Both the position numbers and the translations under genes were made by a program. From Streptomyces sp. NBC_01232 (GTDB lineage: Bacteria > Actinomycetota > Actinomycetes > Streptomycetales > Streptomycetaceae): DNA of 64,000 bases. Shown piece by piece: positions 16,941 to 25,809 of this stretch; position 1 is the stretch's first letter, and each line of letters opens with the position of its first letter. Under the pieces are notes generated by a model. It was not told the DNA's origin, ran no database searches, and worked only from the letters and a program-made list of their open reading frames with translations. Location of the stretch: assembly GCF_035989885.1 (NCBI RefSeq), contig NZ_CP108518.1:4451501-4515500 (forward strand), read 5' to 3'.

Positions 16941-18821
16941 TTACCTGAAGGAGACCCACTTGGCCGCGCTCGGCACCCCGTACTCGTCCAGCAGGAAGAG
17001 CATGTAGTAGCCGGGCGGGACGTCATTGGCCGAGGGCGGTGCCTGCAGGCGCAGGATGTTCCCCTTGCGGTGCACGATGCCCAGCTCCAGGTGGCGCTGG
17101 CTGGTGTTGAGCGAGTGCGTCGCGGTGGTCGGGGCCAGCAGGACGGCCTTCTTGACCCGGTCGGGCGTGGAGGTCCCCACCGTGAAGGCGGCGTCGTACC
17201 GCAGCGGTCCCTCAGGGGCGTAGTCCAGCACCGGGCGGTTTCCCCGGTGCAGGTAGGACGGCTCGAAGATCTCGATGCTGCCGTTCATGTCGTCGTCGAT
17301 CTTCGGGTCGTTGGCGAGCTGCTGCAGCTCGTCACCGGTCACCATGACCCGGCCGTCCGGGAGGACGACGGCGTTGGAGTGGTAGCCGCGCGGCAGCCGC
17401 TGCGCCGGGCCCAGCTTCCACTCGCCCAGCGCGTTGCGGGTCTCGATCTGCCGGTACTTCAGATCGGACTTGGGGTTGTAGTCGCCGTTGCCGTAGTCCC
17501 GGATGCCGTAGGCGCCGTTGACGGTGAGCAGGCTCGCGTCCGGGAGCAGCAGCGTGTCGTCCTGCGTACGGCCGAAGGCGCGGGGCTGCTGCTTCTCCCA
17601 GGCGCCGCCGCTCGTGAGCCGGTAGGTGTTGGGGTCGTCCCGGTCGCCGCCGAGGACCAGGACGGAGTCGGGGCCGCGCAGTCCCGCGGGCAGCGGCACG
17701 GCGGAGCCGTAGCCGCGGTGGACGCCGTCGGGGCGCGCGGGCAGGTCCGTACGGGTCTCCGCGACCGGGTCGAAGGCCCACTGGCGGGTGGCGTGGCGGC
17801 CCAGCCCGTACACCTTGCCGTCGCGCAGGGTGAACAGGTGCGGGTAGTCGCTGTCGGCGCCGAACGGCGCGTCCACGCGCAGGGTGTCGGTCGGGACGTC
17901 CCTCGGGATCACCGTCTTCTCGAAGGGGACGGGGTGGCTCTTGGCCGGGAAGCGCTCGATGACGGAGGTGGAGGTGCCCCAGCCCTGGTCGGTGTGGCCG
18001 GACATGATCAGCAGGCGGCCGTCGGGGGCGGTGGCCACGGAGGGGTACCAGCGGCCGACCTCCATGTCCTTGTTCACGGACCAGCCCTCGGTCCACGGGT
18101 CGAAGACCAGCGACAGCTTGGCGCCGGCGCCGCCGCCGTAGCCGAGGTTGCCGCCGAAGACGCCGAGCATGCCGTTGGGCAGGAAGGCGTGGCCGGCGCA
18201 GAAGAAGGGCGCAGGGCGCTTCTCGCCGGTGCCGTCCGGCACGACCAGCTCGGGCGGGGTGACCTTCTTGAAGGCGTCCGCCCCGGTGCCGCGGCGCGGG
18301 TCCCACAGGAAGGCGCGGCCGGCGTTGGCCTTGCCCAGGGTGTTGGTCGGCGCGGGCTCCTCGGTCGGGTCGGTCTCCATGCGCTCGAAGGAGAAGAGCA
18401 GCACCTTGCCGGTCGGGAGCATGGCGATGTGGGCGGCGAAGTCCGGAGACTGGAAGTACTCGGCGAACTGCCCGAACGCCTTGGGGTGGAAGCGCGCGTT
18501 CACGTCCGCCTGGGACCGGGTCAGTGAGTTCAGGCTGTCGATGCGGGCGAGCTGGGAGTACCCGCCCAGCTTGAGGAGCTGTTCGCGGACCTTCGTATGC
18601 TCCTGGGCGTGTTCGGCGCCGAGGGCGGCTCTTTCCTCGGGGCGGGCCGAGCCGTCGTGCGCGGCCGCGGGGACGGCGGGGAATGCGGTGACCAGGGCGG
18701 CGGCGGCCGCGAGGACGGAGAGCGCGGCCCGGTGGGTGGCCCGGCCTGCGGCCCGTTGAGCGGCCTGGTGCGCGGCCCGTTGAGCGGCCCGGTGCGCTGA
18801 CCGGCGCTTGATGCGTGACAT
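16941..18821 (-). CDS. secreted copper radical oxidase (galactose/glyoxal oxidase family, GlxA-like)
   Basis: A 626-aa kelch beta-propeller plus C-terminal DUF1929 domain. The galactose-oxidase copper and cofactor residues can be matched: Cys about 208 (FFCAGH) for the Tyr-Cys cross-link, Tyr about 258 (RWYPSV), Tyr-His about 479-480 (RGYHSN) and His about 565 (ATHSLN). It should oxidise alcohols or aldehydes with O2 to give H2O2, outside the membrane. The signal peptide has an unusually long Arg/Ala/His n-region (QRAAHQAAQRAAGRATHRA) encoded by short DNA repeats. GAGGAG precedes the ATG. No cslA partner is adjacent. Confidence 0.9.
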   Translation of the reverse strand: MSRIKRRSAHRAAQRAAHQAAQRAAGRATHRAALSVLAAAAALVTAFPAVPAAAHDGSARPEERAALGAEHAQEHTKVREQLLKLGGYSQLARIDSLNSLTRSQADVNARFHPKAFGQFAEYFQSPDFAAHIAMLPTGKVLLFSFERMETDPTEEPAPTNTLGKANAGRAFLWDPRRGTGADAFKKVTPPELVVPDGTGEKRPAPFFCAGHAFLPNGMLGVFGGNLGYGGGAGAKLSLVFDPWTEGWSVNKDMEVGRWYPSVATAPDGRLLIMSGHTDQGWGTSTSVIERFPAKSHPVPFEKTVIPRDVPTDTLRVDAPFGADSDYPHLFTLRDGKVYGLGRHATRQWAFDPVAETRTDLPARPDGVHRGYGSAVPLPAGLRGPDSVLVLGGDRDDPNTYRLTSGGAWEKQQPRAFGRTQDDTLLLPDASLLTVNGAYGIRDYGNGDYNPKSDLKYRQIETRNALGEWKLGPAQRLPRGYHSNAVVLPDGRVMVTGDELQQLANDPKIDDDMNGSIEIFEPSYLHRGNRPVLDYAPEGPLRYDAAFTVGTSTPDRVKKAVLLAPTTATHSLNTSQRHLELGIVHRKGNILRLQAPPSANDVPPGYYMLFLLDEYGVPSAAKWVSFR

Positions 18822-19223
18822 GTGACTCCTCACCAGAGGTGCTGGAGCGGCGGGTGCCCCGGACGTACGGGGGCACAGGACGCCTGCGACGTCTACGAGC
18901 ACAGACCTATGCCGACGCGTCGGGCGCCGCACATCGGGAAGATCATTCGGGCTTCGGGCCGGCCGGGTGAAGACATCGCCCTGAGCTGCGCCGACGGCGC
19001 CCCGCAGCCCGATCCTCAGTCCCCCGCCCGGCCGCAGCCCCTAGTGATCAAGAGGCCGGGGCACCTCCTCGGGGGCGGGCGTCGGGCGCGACGCGGTCCG
19101 GTCCGGTCCGCGGCCGGTCCGTTGCCGGTCCACGGGCGGGGCCGGGCCGGGGCCGGGGCAACGGGGCCGAATCGGTCAGGATTCGAGAAGCGCCCTGCGT
19201 ACAGGCGCAGTTACCGTTCGCCC
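18822..19223. other. 402-bp intergenic region, GC-rich repeats and one shared element
   Basis: No gene seen. Positions 19070-19165 hold short iterations of ggtccg, ggccggtcc and ggccgg. The only clear signal is the 19-bp element at 19173-19191. Confidence 0.6.
19173..19191 (+). promoter_or_regulatory. 19-bp element upstream of VOC gene 1
   Basis: cggtcaggattcgagaagc, identical to 20051-20069 upstream of the second VOC gene. It lies 33 bp before the first VOC ATG. Probably the binding site of the AraC-type regulator encoded between them. Confidence 0.6.
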
Positions 19224-19634
19224 ATGGACATCAGCATTCACCTGAGCACCCTCCCGCACGACGACCCGGACGCCGCGGTGGCCTTCTACCGCGACGTCCT
19301 CGGCTTCGAGGTCCGCAGCGACGTCGGCCAGGGCAAGATGCGCTGGATCACGGTCGGCCCCGCCGGCCAGCCCGGCACGGGCATCCTCCTCGCGCCGCCC
19401 GCCGTCGACCCCGGGGTCACCGAGGCCGAGCGCCGCACCATCGCCGAGATGATGGCGAAGGGCACCTACGGCTGGATCCTCCTCGCCACCAAGAACCTCG
19501 ACAGCGTCTTCGAGAAGGTCCAGGCAGGCGACGCCGAGGTCGTCCAGGAGCCGACCGAGCAGCCGTACGGCGTCCGCGACTGCGCCTTCCGCGACCCCGC
19601 GGGCAACCTCATCCGCATCCAAGAACTCCGCTGA
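19224..19634 (+). CDS. VOC-family (glyoxalase/bleomycin-resistance fold) protein 1
   Basis: A 136-aa protein with paired beta-alpha-beta-beta-beta units (DDPDAAVAFYRDVLGFEVRSD; CAFRDPAGNLIRIQEL). One domain, so it probably works as a dimer. VOC proteins bind a metal or sequester ligands; the exact substrate is unknown. It is the first gene of a VOC-AraC-VOC-DUF1801 series on one strand. Confidence 0.88.
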   Translation: MDISIHLSTLPHDDPDAAVAFYRDVLGFEVRSDVGQGKMRWITVGPAGQPGTGILLAPPAVDPGVTEAERRTIAEMMAKGTYGWILLATKNLDSVFEKVQAGDAEVVQEPTEQPYGVRDCAFRDPAGNLIRIQELR

Positions 19635-19668
19635 ACCGTTCGCGCACATCGACGAAGGGGGTCCATCC

Positions 19669-20097
19669 ATGTGTCATCCCGCGTGGAGACGCGCACGGAT
19701 CGAGGCCGCACACCTGCTGGACCTGGCGCGGCTGCGCCGCGTCCGGGACCGGCTCGACCGGGAGTACGCGCGTCCGCTCGACGTCGAGGAGCTCGCGCGC
19801 GCCGCGGACATGGCGGCGGGGCACCTCGGCCGCCAGTTCCGGCTCGCCTACGGCGCGTCCCCGTACGCCTATCTGACGGCGCGCCGCATCGAGCGCGCGA
19901 CGGCCCTGCTGCGGGGCGGCGACCTCACCGTCACCGAGGTCGGCCGCGCCGTCGGCTGTGCGACCCCGGGCATCTTCGGCACCCGTTTCACCGAGCTGAC
20001 CAGCACGGCTCCGGACGCCTACGCGCGCACCGCCCGGCGGCCGGCCGAACCGGTCAGGATTCGAGAAGCATCCGCCCCGGCCCCACAACTAGCGTGA
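19669..20097 (+). CDS. AraC-family regulator lacking a sensor domain
   Basis: A 142-aa protein that is essentially only the double HTH of AraC. The first helix-turn-helix is VEELARAADMAAGHLGRQF and the second is VTEVGRAVGCATPGIFGTRF. No ligand-binding N-terminal domain is present. ATG preceded by GAAGGGGG. Its stop overlaps the ATG of the next gene (TGATG), so translation is coupled. Likely regulator of the flanking VOC genes through the shared 19-bp element. Confidence 0.88.
   Translation: MCHPAWRRARIEAAHLLDLARLRRVRDRLDREYARPLDVEELARAADMAAGHLGRQFRLAYGASPYAYLTARRIERATALLRGGDLTVTEVGRAVGCATPGIFGTRFTELTSTAPDAYARTARRPAEPVRIREASAPAPQLA
20051..20069 (+). promoter_or_regulatory. second copy of the 19-bp element, inside the AraC gene
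   Basis: Identical to 19173-19191. It lies within the AraC C-terminal coding sequence, 27 bp before the second VOC ATG. Confidence 0.55.
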
Positions 20098-20726
20098 TGT
20101 TCATGACCTCCACCGAGACCTTCACCCTTGAGGTGGCCGACACCACGGCCGCCCACCGCTTCTACACCGCCTTCGCTCCCGACGTGCAGGTCCGCCTCAG
20201 GGCCTCGGAAGCACCGACGACCGGATTCCGCGGGTTCGCGCTCTCGCTCACCGTCCCCCGGCCGGCCGATGTGGACGCCCTCGCCGGCGCCGCCCTCGCC
20301 GCCGGGGCCACCACCCTGAAGCCCGCCTCGAAGTCGTTCTGGGGCTACGCCGCGATCGTGCGGGCCCCGGACGGGACGATCTGGAAGCTCGCGACGTCCG
20401 CGAAGCGGGACAGCGGTCCGGCCACCGGGCGGATCGACGACGTCGTGCTCCTGCTGGGGGCGGCCGACGTGTCCGCCAGCAAGCAGTTCTACGTCGGCCA
20501 CGGCCTCGCCGTGGCCAAGAGCTTCGGCAGCAAGTACGTCGAGTTCGCCACCCCGTCGAGCCCCTTCAAGCTGGCGCTGTACGGGCGCCGCGCCCTGGCC
20601 AAGGACGTAGGCGTCCCGATCGACGGCTCCGGCTCCCACCGGCTCGTGATCGGCGGCACCGGCGGGACCTTCACCGACCCGGACGGCTTCGCCTGGGAGG
20701 CCGCGGTACCGGCTCCCACCGCCTGA
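20097..20726 (+). CDS. two-domain VOC-family protein 2
   Basis: A 209-aa protein with two fused VOC modules (ETFTLEVADTTAAHRFYTAF and IDDVVLLLGAADVSASKQFYVGHG). The ATG at 20097 overlaps the AraC stop; a second ATG at 20103 is possible. Ligand unknown. Glyoxalase-like detoxification or antibiotic sequestration are both possible. Confidence 0.85.
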   Translation: MFMTSTETFTLEVADTTAAHRFYTAFAPDVQVRLRASEAPTTGFRGFALSLTVPRPADVDALAGAALAAGATTLKPASKSFWGYAAIVRAPDGTIWKLATSAKRDSGPATGRIDDVVLLLGAADVSASKQFYVGHGLAVAKSFGSKYVEFATPSSPFKLALYGRRALAKDVGVPIDGSGSHRLVIGGTGGTFTDPDGFAWEAAVPAPTA

Positions 20727-20803
20727 TCCCCGACCCGCACCACCCGATCGAGCATCGGTCATCGGCCATCGGCCATCGAGCTTCGCGAGAGAGGAACGCG
20801 CAC

Positions 20804-21280
20804 ATGAAGGGCACGCAGACGTCGACGGGGGACACCGGCGCGGTCGAGGAGCAGGCCGACGGTTTCACGGACGAGGAACGGGACGCGATCAAGGAGCGTG
20901 CCAAGGAGCTGAGGGCCGCCGGGCGCCGCGGATCACGTGCCGCCAAGCCCGACCCGGAGGCCGAGGTCCTCGCGAAGATCGCCGAGATGGAGGACGCGGA
21001 CCGCGTCCTCGCGGCACGGCTCCACGCCATCATCAGGGCCGCCGCCCCGGACCTCTCCCCGAAGCTCTGGTACGGGATGCCCGCGTACGCCAAGGCCGGC
21101 AAGGTCCTCTGCTTCTTCCAGAGCGCGCAGAAGTTCAAGAGCCGGTACGCCACCCTCGGCTTCAGCGACCCGGCGAACCTGGACGAGGGCACGATGTGGC
21201 CGACCTCGTACGCCCTGACGAAGCTGACCCCGGCCGACGAGACACTGATCGCCGCGCTCGTCGAGCGGGCCGCCGGCTGA
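20804..21280 (+). CDS. DUF1801 (YdhG/iron-chaperone-like) protein
   Basis: A 158-aa protein with a charged N-terminal extension (about 50 residues, Glu/Lys/Arg-rich), then the DUF1801 fold (VLAARLHAIIRAAAPDLSPKLWYGMPAYAKAGK in parts, TMWPTSYALTKL). Related to the frataxin-like iron chaperone fold. Same strand as the VOC operon, 77 bp downstream. Function unassigned. Confidence 0.78.
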   Translation: MKGTQTSTGDTGAVEEQADGFTDEERDAIKERAKELRAAGRRGSRAAKPDPEAEVLAKIAEMEDADRVLAARLHAIIRAAAPDLSPKLWYGMPAYAKAGKVLCFFQSAQKFKSRYATLGFSDPANLDEGTMWPTSYALTKLTPADETLIAALVERAAG

Positions 21281-21341
21281 TCCGCCGGGCCACCCGGCCG
21301 CGGGCTCCGGCACGGCAGCCCGGGGTCACGGTGGGCGGATC

Positions 21342-21492
21342 TCACGCGGGCTCGGGCCGCGCCTCCCGGCCCGCTCCGGCGGCGCCGGCGGCGTCGGGCA
21401 GCAACCGGGCGGCCACCGTCGGCCCGTCCGTGCCGGCGCCCTCGACCAGCTCGGCGAAATCGGGCGGCGCGCACATCCGCACCTCAGCGCCA
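21342..21492 (-). pseudogene. possible glycosyltransferase (MGT/GT1) remnant
   Basis: A short frame ending at 21342 reads EVRMCAPPDFAELVEGAG, which resembles the N-terminal VRxCAPPDFxELV block of macrolide/sterol glycosyltransferases. It is followed within 20 residues by what could be a C-terminal end. No complete domain is left. This is a weak call based on one motif. Confidence 0.3.
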
Positions 21493-21894
21493 GGTGTTGA
21501 TCTCCACGATCTCGCCGGTGTCCAGGTCGATCCGGCCCTGGAAGTCCCCCGCGTTGCGCGTGACGACGATGAGCAACGGCCGCTCGTCCTGCAAAAGGGC
21601 GAGGTGGAAGCCGTGCACGTCGTTCGGGTCCCGCAGCAGGTCGCCGGGCGGCCGCAGCCGGTACAGCTCCGAGCCGTCGGCGCGGTGCACCACCGCGTTG
21701 TCCGACCGGGTGAAGGGCGTGGGGTCCAGCGCTTCGACCACCAGCACCAGCGTCTCGCCCCGCTCTCGCCACGCCAGGACGTCCTGCGGCGGCAGCTCGT
21801 ACGCCTTCTCGACGTCCCCGGCGGGGCCGCTCCATCGGACCGTGGTGTCGCCCGGGGTCCAGGTGACCGCAACGGCCGTTTCGGGTGGGGTCAC
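21484..21894 (-). CDS. conserved hypothetical protein coupled to a hydrolase
   Basis: A 136-aa protein with no family that I recognise. It is predicted to be mostly beta (TVRWSGPAGDVEKAYELPP, VVHRADGSELYRLRPP, RIDLDTGEIVEINTW). GTG at 21894 overlaps the stop of the upstream hydrolase by 4 nt (GTGA), so the two are translated together. No signal peptide or membrane segment. Confidence 0.72.
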   Translation of the reverse strand: MTPPETAVAVTWTPGDTTVRWSGPAGDVEKAYELPPQDVLAWRERGETLVLVVEALDPTPFTRSDNAVVHRADGSELYRLRPPGDLLRDPNDVHGFHLALLQDERPLLIVVTRNAGDFQGRIDLDTGEIVEINTWR

Positions 21895-22739
21895 TTGGCG
21901 GCCTCCGTGGGGTTCTCCCCGATGAAGCGGCGCAGCTCCGCGCAGAGGGCGCCGGGGTTGTCCAGCTGGACGAGGGTGCCCGCCCCGGGGATCTCCACGT
22001 ACCGCCCCCGCGGCAGCAGCCCGGCGAGCCGGCGGCCCGTCGCCGGCGGCATCATGCGGTCCTCGGCTCCCCAGGCGACCAGCGCGGGCCGGTCGAAGCC
22101 CGTGAGCCTCTCCGCGGCCCGCAGGTAGGTGTCCTTCTCGGTGCTGCGGCAGAACTTGGCGATGTCCCGGCGGATCGCGCGGTGGGTGAGCAGGGGCCGG
22201 TACCAGCGCCGCACGAGCGCGTACGGGATCGGCCGCGCCGCCATCCCGCCCAGCGAGCTCCGCATCCGTACGAGGAAGGGGACGCGGAAGGACTGCAGCA
22301 GCAGGAACAGGCCGCCCGGGATCCGGCTCGCCGCGTGCAGCGTCCTGCCCTGGGCACCCGGCGGGTAGTTCTCCAGCGCCTCGCACGAGGTGAGGACGAG
22401 GCGGCCGATGCGTTCGTCGCGCACCCCCACCAGGAGCTGGGCGGTGCCCGCGTCGTTCTGGACCAGGGTGACACCGTGCAGGCCGAGGCGCTCCAGGAAC
22501 TCGGCCAGTACCGCGGCGACCCCCTGCGCCGAAAGGTCCGCGTCCGGCCGCATCGGCCTGCGGTGGCTGCCGATCGGCAGTACGGGCACCACCACGCGGA
22601 AGTCCCCGCGCAGCTCCCGCACCACCGCGTCCCAGACCGACCCGTCGAACCCGAGCCCGTGGACGAGCACCACGACCTCGCCGTCGCCGCCCGTGTCCGT
22701 GTAGTCGATGACGCCTGCGCTCAGCTCGATCTCGGACAA
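21891..22739 (-). CDS. alpha/beta-fold hydrolase with atypical catalytic residues
   Basis: A 282-aa protein of the haloalkane dehalogenase/epoxide hydrolase branch. The oxyanion motif is LVHGLGFDGS. The nucleophile elbow is LVQNDAGTAQ, giving Asp where most hydrolases have Ser. The acid is in WGAEDRMMPP. The position of the general-base His reads PGAGTLVQLDNP, so the usual His is Thr. Either another His serves or the protein is not a classical hydrolase. It is divergent from a TetR gene with a perfect palindrome between. Confidence 0.82.
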   Translation of the reverse strand: MSEIELSAGVIDYTDTGGDGEVVVLVHGLGFDGSVWDAVVRELRGDFRVVVPVLPIGSHRRPMRPDADLSAQGVAAVLAEFLERLGLHGVTLVQNDAGTAQLLVGVRDERIGRLVLTSCEALENYPPGAQGRTLHAASRIPGGLFLLLQSFRVPFLVRMRSSLGGMAARPIPYALVRRWYRPLLTHRAIRRDIAKFCRSTEKDTYLRAAERLTGFDRPALVAWGAEDRMMPPATGRRLAGLLPRGRYVEIPGAGTLVQLDNPGALCAELRRFIGENPTEAAK

Positions 22740-22752
22740 GGTGCTACCTCCG

Positions 22753-22772
22753 ACTAGATAGACCGATCTAGT
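22753..22772. promoter_or_regulatory. TetR operator between divergent hydrolase and tetR genes
   Basis: ACTAGAT-AGACCG-ATCTAGT, a perfect 7-bp inverted repeat, 13 bp from the hydrolase start and 15 bp from the regulator start. It is placed to control both. Confidence 0.7.
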
Positions 22773-22787
22773 GAGAGACTAGCGAGC

Positions 22788-23456
22788 GTGAGGACCACGG
22801 GCGACACCAGGCAGCGCATCGTCACGGCCGCGACCGAGCTGTTCCGGCGCCAGGGCTATGCGGCGACGGGCATGAAGCAGATCGTCGCGGCCGCCGATGC
22901 GCCGTACGGCTCGGCCTACCACTTCTTCCCCGGCGGCAAATCGCAGCTGGGCGAGGAGGTGATCCGTACGTCCGGCGCGGCCTACCTCGTGCTGATCGCC
23001 GAACTCTTCGCCTCCCCCGACGGGGCCCCGGACGCATCCCCGGACGGAGGCCGTGACGGTGCCCGGGACATGGCCGCCGTCACGGGCGACGCGTTCACTG
23101 CCGCGGCGCAGACCCTCCAGGAGCTCGACTTCGCCGACCCGTGCCCCATCGCCACCGTCGCGCTGGAGGTGGCCAGTACCCACGAACCGCTGCGCCTGGC
23201 CACCGCCGAGGTGTTCGCGAGCTGGACGGACGGCCTCGCCGCCTTCTACGCCGCCGGAGGCCTCACCGAGCCCGCCGCGCACGAGACCGCGAGCTCGGTG
23301 ATCGCCCTGCTGGAGGGCGCCTTCATGCTCGGCCGCGCCGCGCGCAGCACCGCCCCGGTCCTGGCCGCGTCCCGCGCCGCGACCGCCATCGTCCGAGCGG
23401 CCCGATCCACGCTCCCCGACACCCCCGACACGCCCGGTTCCCCCGCCGGCGCGTGA
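22788..23456 (+). CDS. TetR-family repressor
   Basis: A 222-aa regulator. The N-terminal HTH reads RIVTAATELFRRQGYAATGMKQIVAAADA, then YGSAYHFFPGGKSQL, as in the LmrA/YxaF subgroup. The C-terminal ligand domain is Ala-rich and has an Asp/Pro-rich insertion around residues 80-95. GTG start at 22788. It likely represses the divergent hydrolase gene and itself. Confidence 0.9.
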   Translation: MRTTGDTRQRIVTAATELFRRQGYAATGMKQIVAAADAPYGSAYHFFPGGKSQLGEEVIRTSGAAYLVLIAELFASPDGAPDASPDGGRDGARDMAAVTGDAFTAAAQTLQELDFADPCPIATVALEVASTHEPLRLATAEVFASWTDGLAAFYAAGGLTEPAAHETASSVIALLEGAFMLGRAARSTAPVLAASRAATAIVRAARSTLPDTPDTPGSPAGA

Positions 23457-23461
23457 CCGCT

Positions 23462-24652
23462 TCACCGGGCGACGGGCCGGGGCCGGGCTTCGGCGGTCGT
23501 CACGATGCGGTGGCGGCGGCTCGGCAGCATCAGGGTCGGGTGGGAGACGCTCCAGGCCGCGCCCGAGCAGATGAGCTCCTTGAGGCGGGCACCGGCCCGG
23601 CCCGTGACGGCCGTGGGCTTGACCCGGTCGTCGGGGGTCACCTTCTGGAGGATCCCGTCGCGGCGTCCGAGGCTGATGCACTGCGCGTTGTAGCCGATCG
23701 TGGTCTCGGGGACCTTCCGGCCGGTCAGCCGCGCGGCGAGCGCGTCCGCGGCCTGCCATGCCATCGGGGTCGCCGTGGCGCAGGACATCCGCAGCGCCTT
23801 GTTGCCCGCGCCCTCGGCGAGCGCGGCGTCGCCGACTGCGTACACGTCGGGGTGGGACACCGAACGCATGGTGGCGTCGACGACGATCCGTCCGGTGTCG
23901 GAGACCTCCAGCGTGGTGGCTGCCGCGATCGGGTGCACGGCGAAGCCGGCGGTCCACACGGTCACCTGGGCCGGGATCTCCCCGCCCGCAGCGGTGACCG
24001 CGCCGTTCGCTCCGACGCACGTGATGTCGGCCTGCTCGTGGACCGTGATGCCGAGCCGTTCGAAGGCGCCGCGCAGGTGGCGCCGGGCCTTGTCGCTGAG
24101 CCAGTCGCCGACGCCGCCGCGGGCGGCGATGGCGACCTCGAGGTCCGGGCGCGCCTCGGCGATCTCGGTGGCCGCTTCGATGCCGGTCAGCCCGCCGCCG
24201 GCGATCAGTACGGTCCCGCCCGGCGCCAGCTCGGCCAGCCGCGCCCGCAGCCGCAGTGCGCCCTGCTTCCCGGCGACGTCGTGGGCGTGCTCGGCGACGC
24301 CGGGGACGCCGTGGTCGGTGGCGGTGCTCCCCAGGGCGTACACGAGGGTGTCGTAGCCGAGGGTCCCGGCGCCGTGCTCGTCGGCGAGATCGACGTTCTT
24401 GCGGTCCACGTCGACGGCGGTGACCCGCGCCGCCCGGAACTGCACGCCGGTGCCCGCGTAGATGTCGCGCAGCCGGCGCGGCGGCAGGTCCTGGCCGCTC
24501 GCGAGCTGGTGCAGACGGACCCTCTCGACGAACTCGGGGTCGCCGTTGACCACGGTGATCTCGACGTCGTCGCGGTGCAGCCGCTTGGCGAGGCGACCGG
24601 CGGCGATGGCTCCGGCGTACCCGGCTCCGAGGACGACAATGCGGTGCTTCAT
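23462..24652 (-). CDS. NAD(P)/FAD-dependent oxidoreductase (NDH-2-like)
   Basis: A 396-aa flavoprotein with two Rossmann folds. FAD is bound by VVLGAGYAGAIAAGRLAKRL at the N-terminus and NAD(P)H by VLIAGGGLTGIEAATEIAE near residue 150. The C-terminal FAD motif is DVYAVGDAAL. It has no membrane helix. It follows a SigJ-type sigma gene by 81 bp on the same strand, a pairing common in Streptomyces, which suggests the sigma factor controls this reductase. Confidence 0.9.
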   Translation of the reverse strand: MKHRIVVLGAGYAGAIAAGRLAKRLHRDDVEITVVNGDPEFVERVRLHQLASGQDLPPRRLRDIYAGTGVQFRAARVTAVDVDRKNVDLADEHGAGTLGYDTLVYALGSTATDHGVPGVAEHAHDVAGKQGALRLRARLAELAPGGTVLIAGGGLTGIEAATEIAEARPDLEVAIAARGGVGDWLSDKARRHLRGAFERLGITVHEQADITCVGANGAVTAAGGEIPAQVTVWTAGFAVHPIAAATTLEVSDTGRIVVDATMRSVSHPDVYAVGDAALAEGAGNKALRMSCATATPMAWQAADALAARLTGRKVPETTIGYNAQCISLGRRDGILQKVTPDDRVKPTAVTGRAGARLKELICSGAAWSVSHPTLMLPSRRHRIVTTAEARPRPVAR

Positions 24653-24733
24653 GGCTGGCTCCCTATCCGGTTGGACTCACCTCCTGAACCGGACAGCCGC
24701 GCGATCCCTGACATCTTTCGAAAGTGACGTGGG

Positions 24734-25681
24734 TCACATCACCTGGGTGAGGGGGTGATGGGGGCCGGCAGCCGCCCACTGGCGCGTGATGCGTTCCAGC
24801 TTGTCGGGGTTGACCTGGATCTGGATCGCGCCGACGCCCTCGGGCGTGGGCGCGAGGGAGATGACGCCCAGAATCCGCTCGCCGGCCGTGATCAGAGCGG
24901 CGGGACCGCCGTTCACGACGGCGGCATGGGCAACGATGGCACCGCCTCCCGCATGGGCCCGCTTGGCCAGACCCGGCCGGAACAGACCCCGCAGGTACCG
25001 CGCGATGCCGAGCGCACCGATGACCGGGGTCCTGCGGGCCGGAACCCGGGCACCGCCGTCGGCCACCGTGACCGCGTCCTCGGTGAGCAGCCGGATCAGC
25101 GGCTCGGTGTCGCCGCTGAGCGCCGCGGCGAGGAACTCCTCGACGACCTTCCGCGCGGCGGCCGCATCGATCTCGGTGCGGGCCCGGTCACTGGCGAGGT
25201 GCTGCTTGGCGCGCCGGTAGATCTGCTGGCAGTTCGCCTCGGTGAGGTCGAGGATCTCGCCGATCTCGCGGTGCGCGTACCCGAACGCCTCGCGCAGTAC
25301 GTACACCACGCGCTCGTTGGGCGACAGCCGCTCCATGAGGGTGAGCACCGCGAGGGACACCGACTCGCGCTGCTCGGCCGTGTCGGCCGGACCGAGCATC
25401 CGGTCTCCGGCCAGGACCGGCTCCGGGAGCCACTGCCCCACGTAGGTCTCCCGCCTGACCCGTGCCGAGGTGAGCTGGTTGAGGCAGAGGTTGGTGAGCA
25501 CCTTCGTCAGCCAGGCCTCAGGCGTCTCGATCAGCTCCCGGTCCGCCGCGTGCCAGCGCAGGAACGTCTCCTGCACTGCGTCCTCGGCGTCACCGGCCGA
25601 CCCCAGCAGCCGATAGGCGATCGCCTCCAGGCGGCCCCTGGAACCCTCGAACACGTCGGCCTCGTGCGTACGCAGTGACAT
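24734..25681 (-). CDS. sigJ: SigJ-type ECF RNA polymerase sigma factor with SnoaL-like C-terminus
   Basis: A 315-aa ECF41-like sigma factor. Region 2 (EAIAYRLLGSAGDAEDAVQETFLRW) and region 4 (LSPNERVVYVLREAFGYAHREIGEIL) are followed by a SnoaL/NTF2-like domain (about residues 180-315, ending ITRQWAAAGPHHPLTQVM). The appended domain acts as an internal regulator in this group, so no separate anti-sigma is needed. Start at 25681 is tentative; an ATG at 25699 is the alternative. Confidence 0.88.
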   Translation of the reverse strand: MSLRTHEADVFEGSRGRLEAIAYRLLGSAGDAEDAVQETFLRWHAADRELIETPEAWLTKVLTNLCLNQLTSARVRRETYVGQWLPEPVLAGDRMLGPADTAEQRESVSLAVLTLMERLSPNERVVYVLREAFGYAHREIGEILDLTEANCQQIYRRAKQHLASDRARTEIDAAAARKVVEEFLAAALSGDTEPLIRLLTEDAVTVADGGARVPARRTPVIGALGIARYLRGLFRPGLAKRAHAGGGAIVAHAAVVNGGPAALITAGERILGVISLAPTPEGVGAIQIQVNPDKLERITRQWAAAGPHHPLTQVM

Positions 25682-25809
25682 CCCGTCATGATCGGCCATG
25701 TGTGCGGGCGCGTCCACAGGTTCCGTGACCGGCCCGGCGGCGGCCGGATGCGTCGTACCGGGCCCGGTGGCGGTGGCGGGATGCCCGAGTGCGGCACTCC
25801 GCGGGAACT

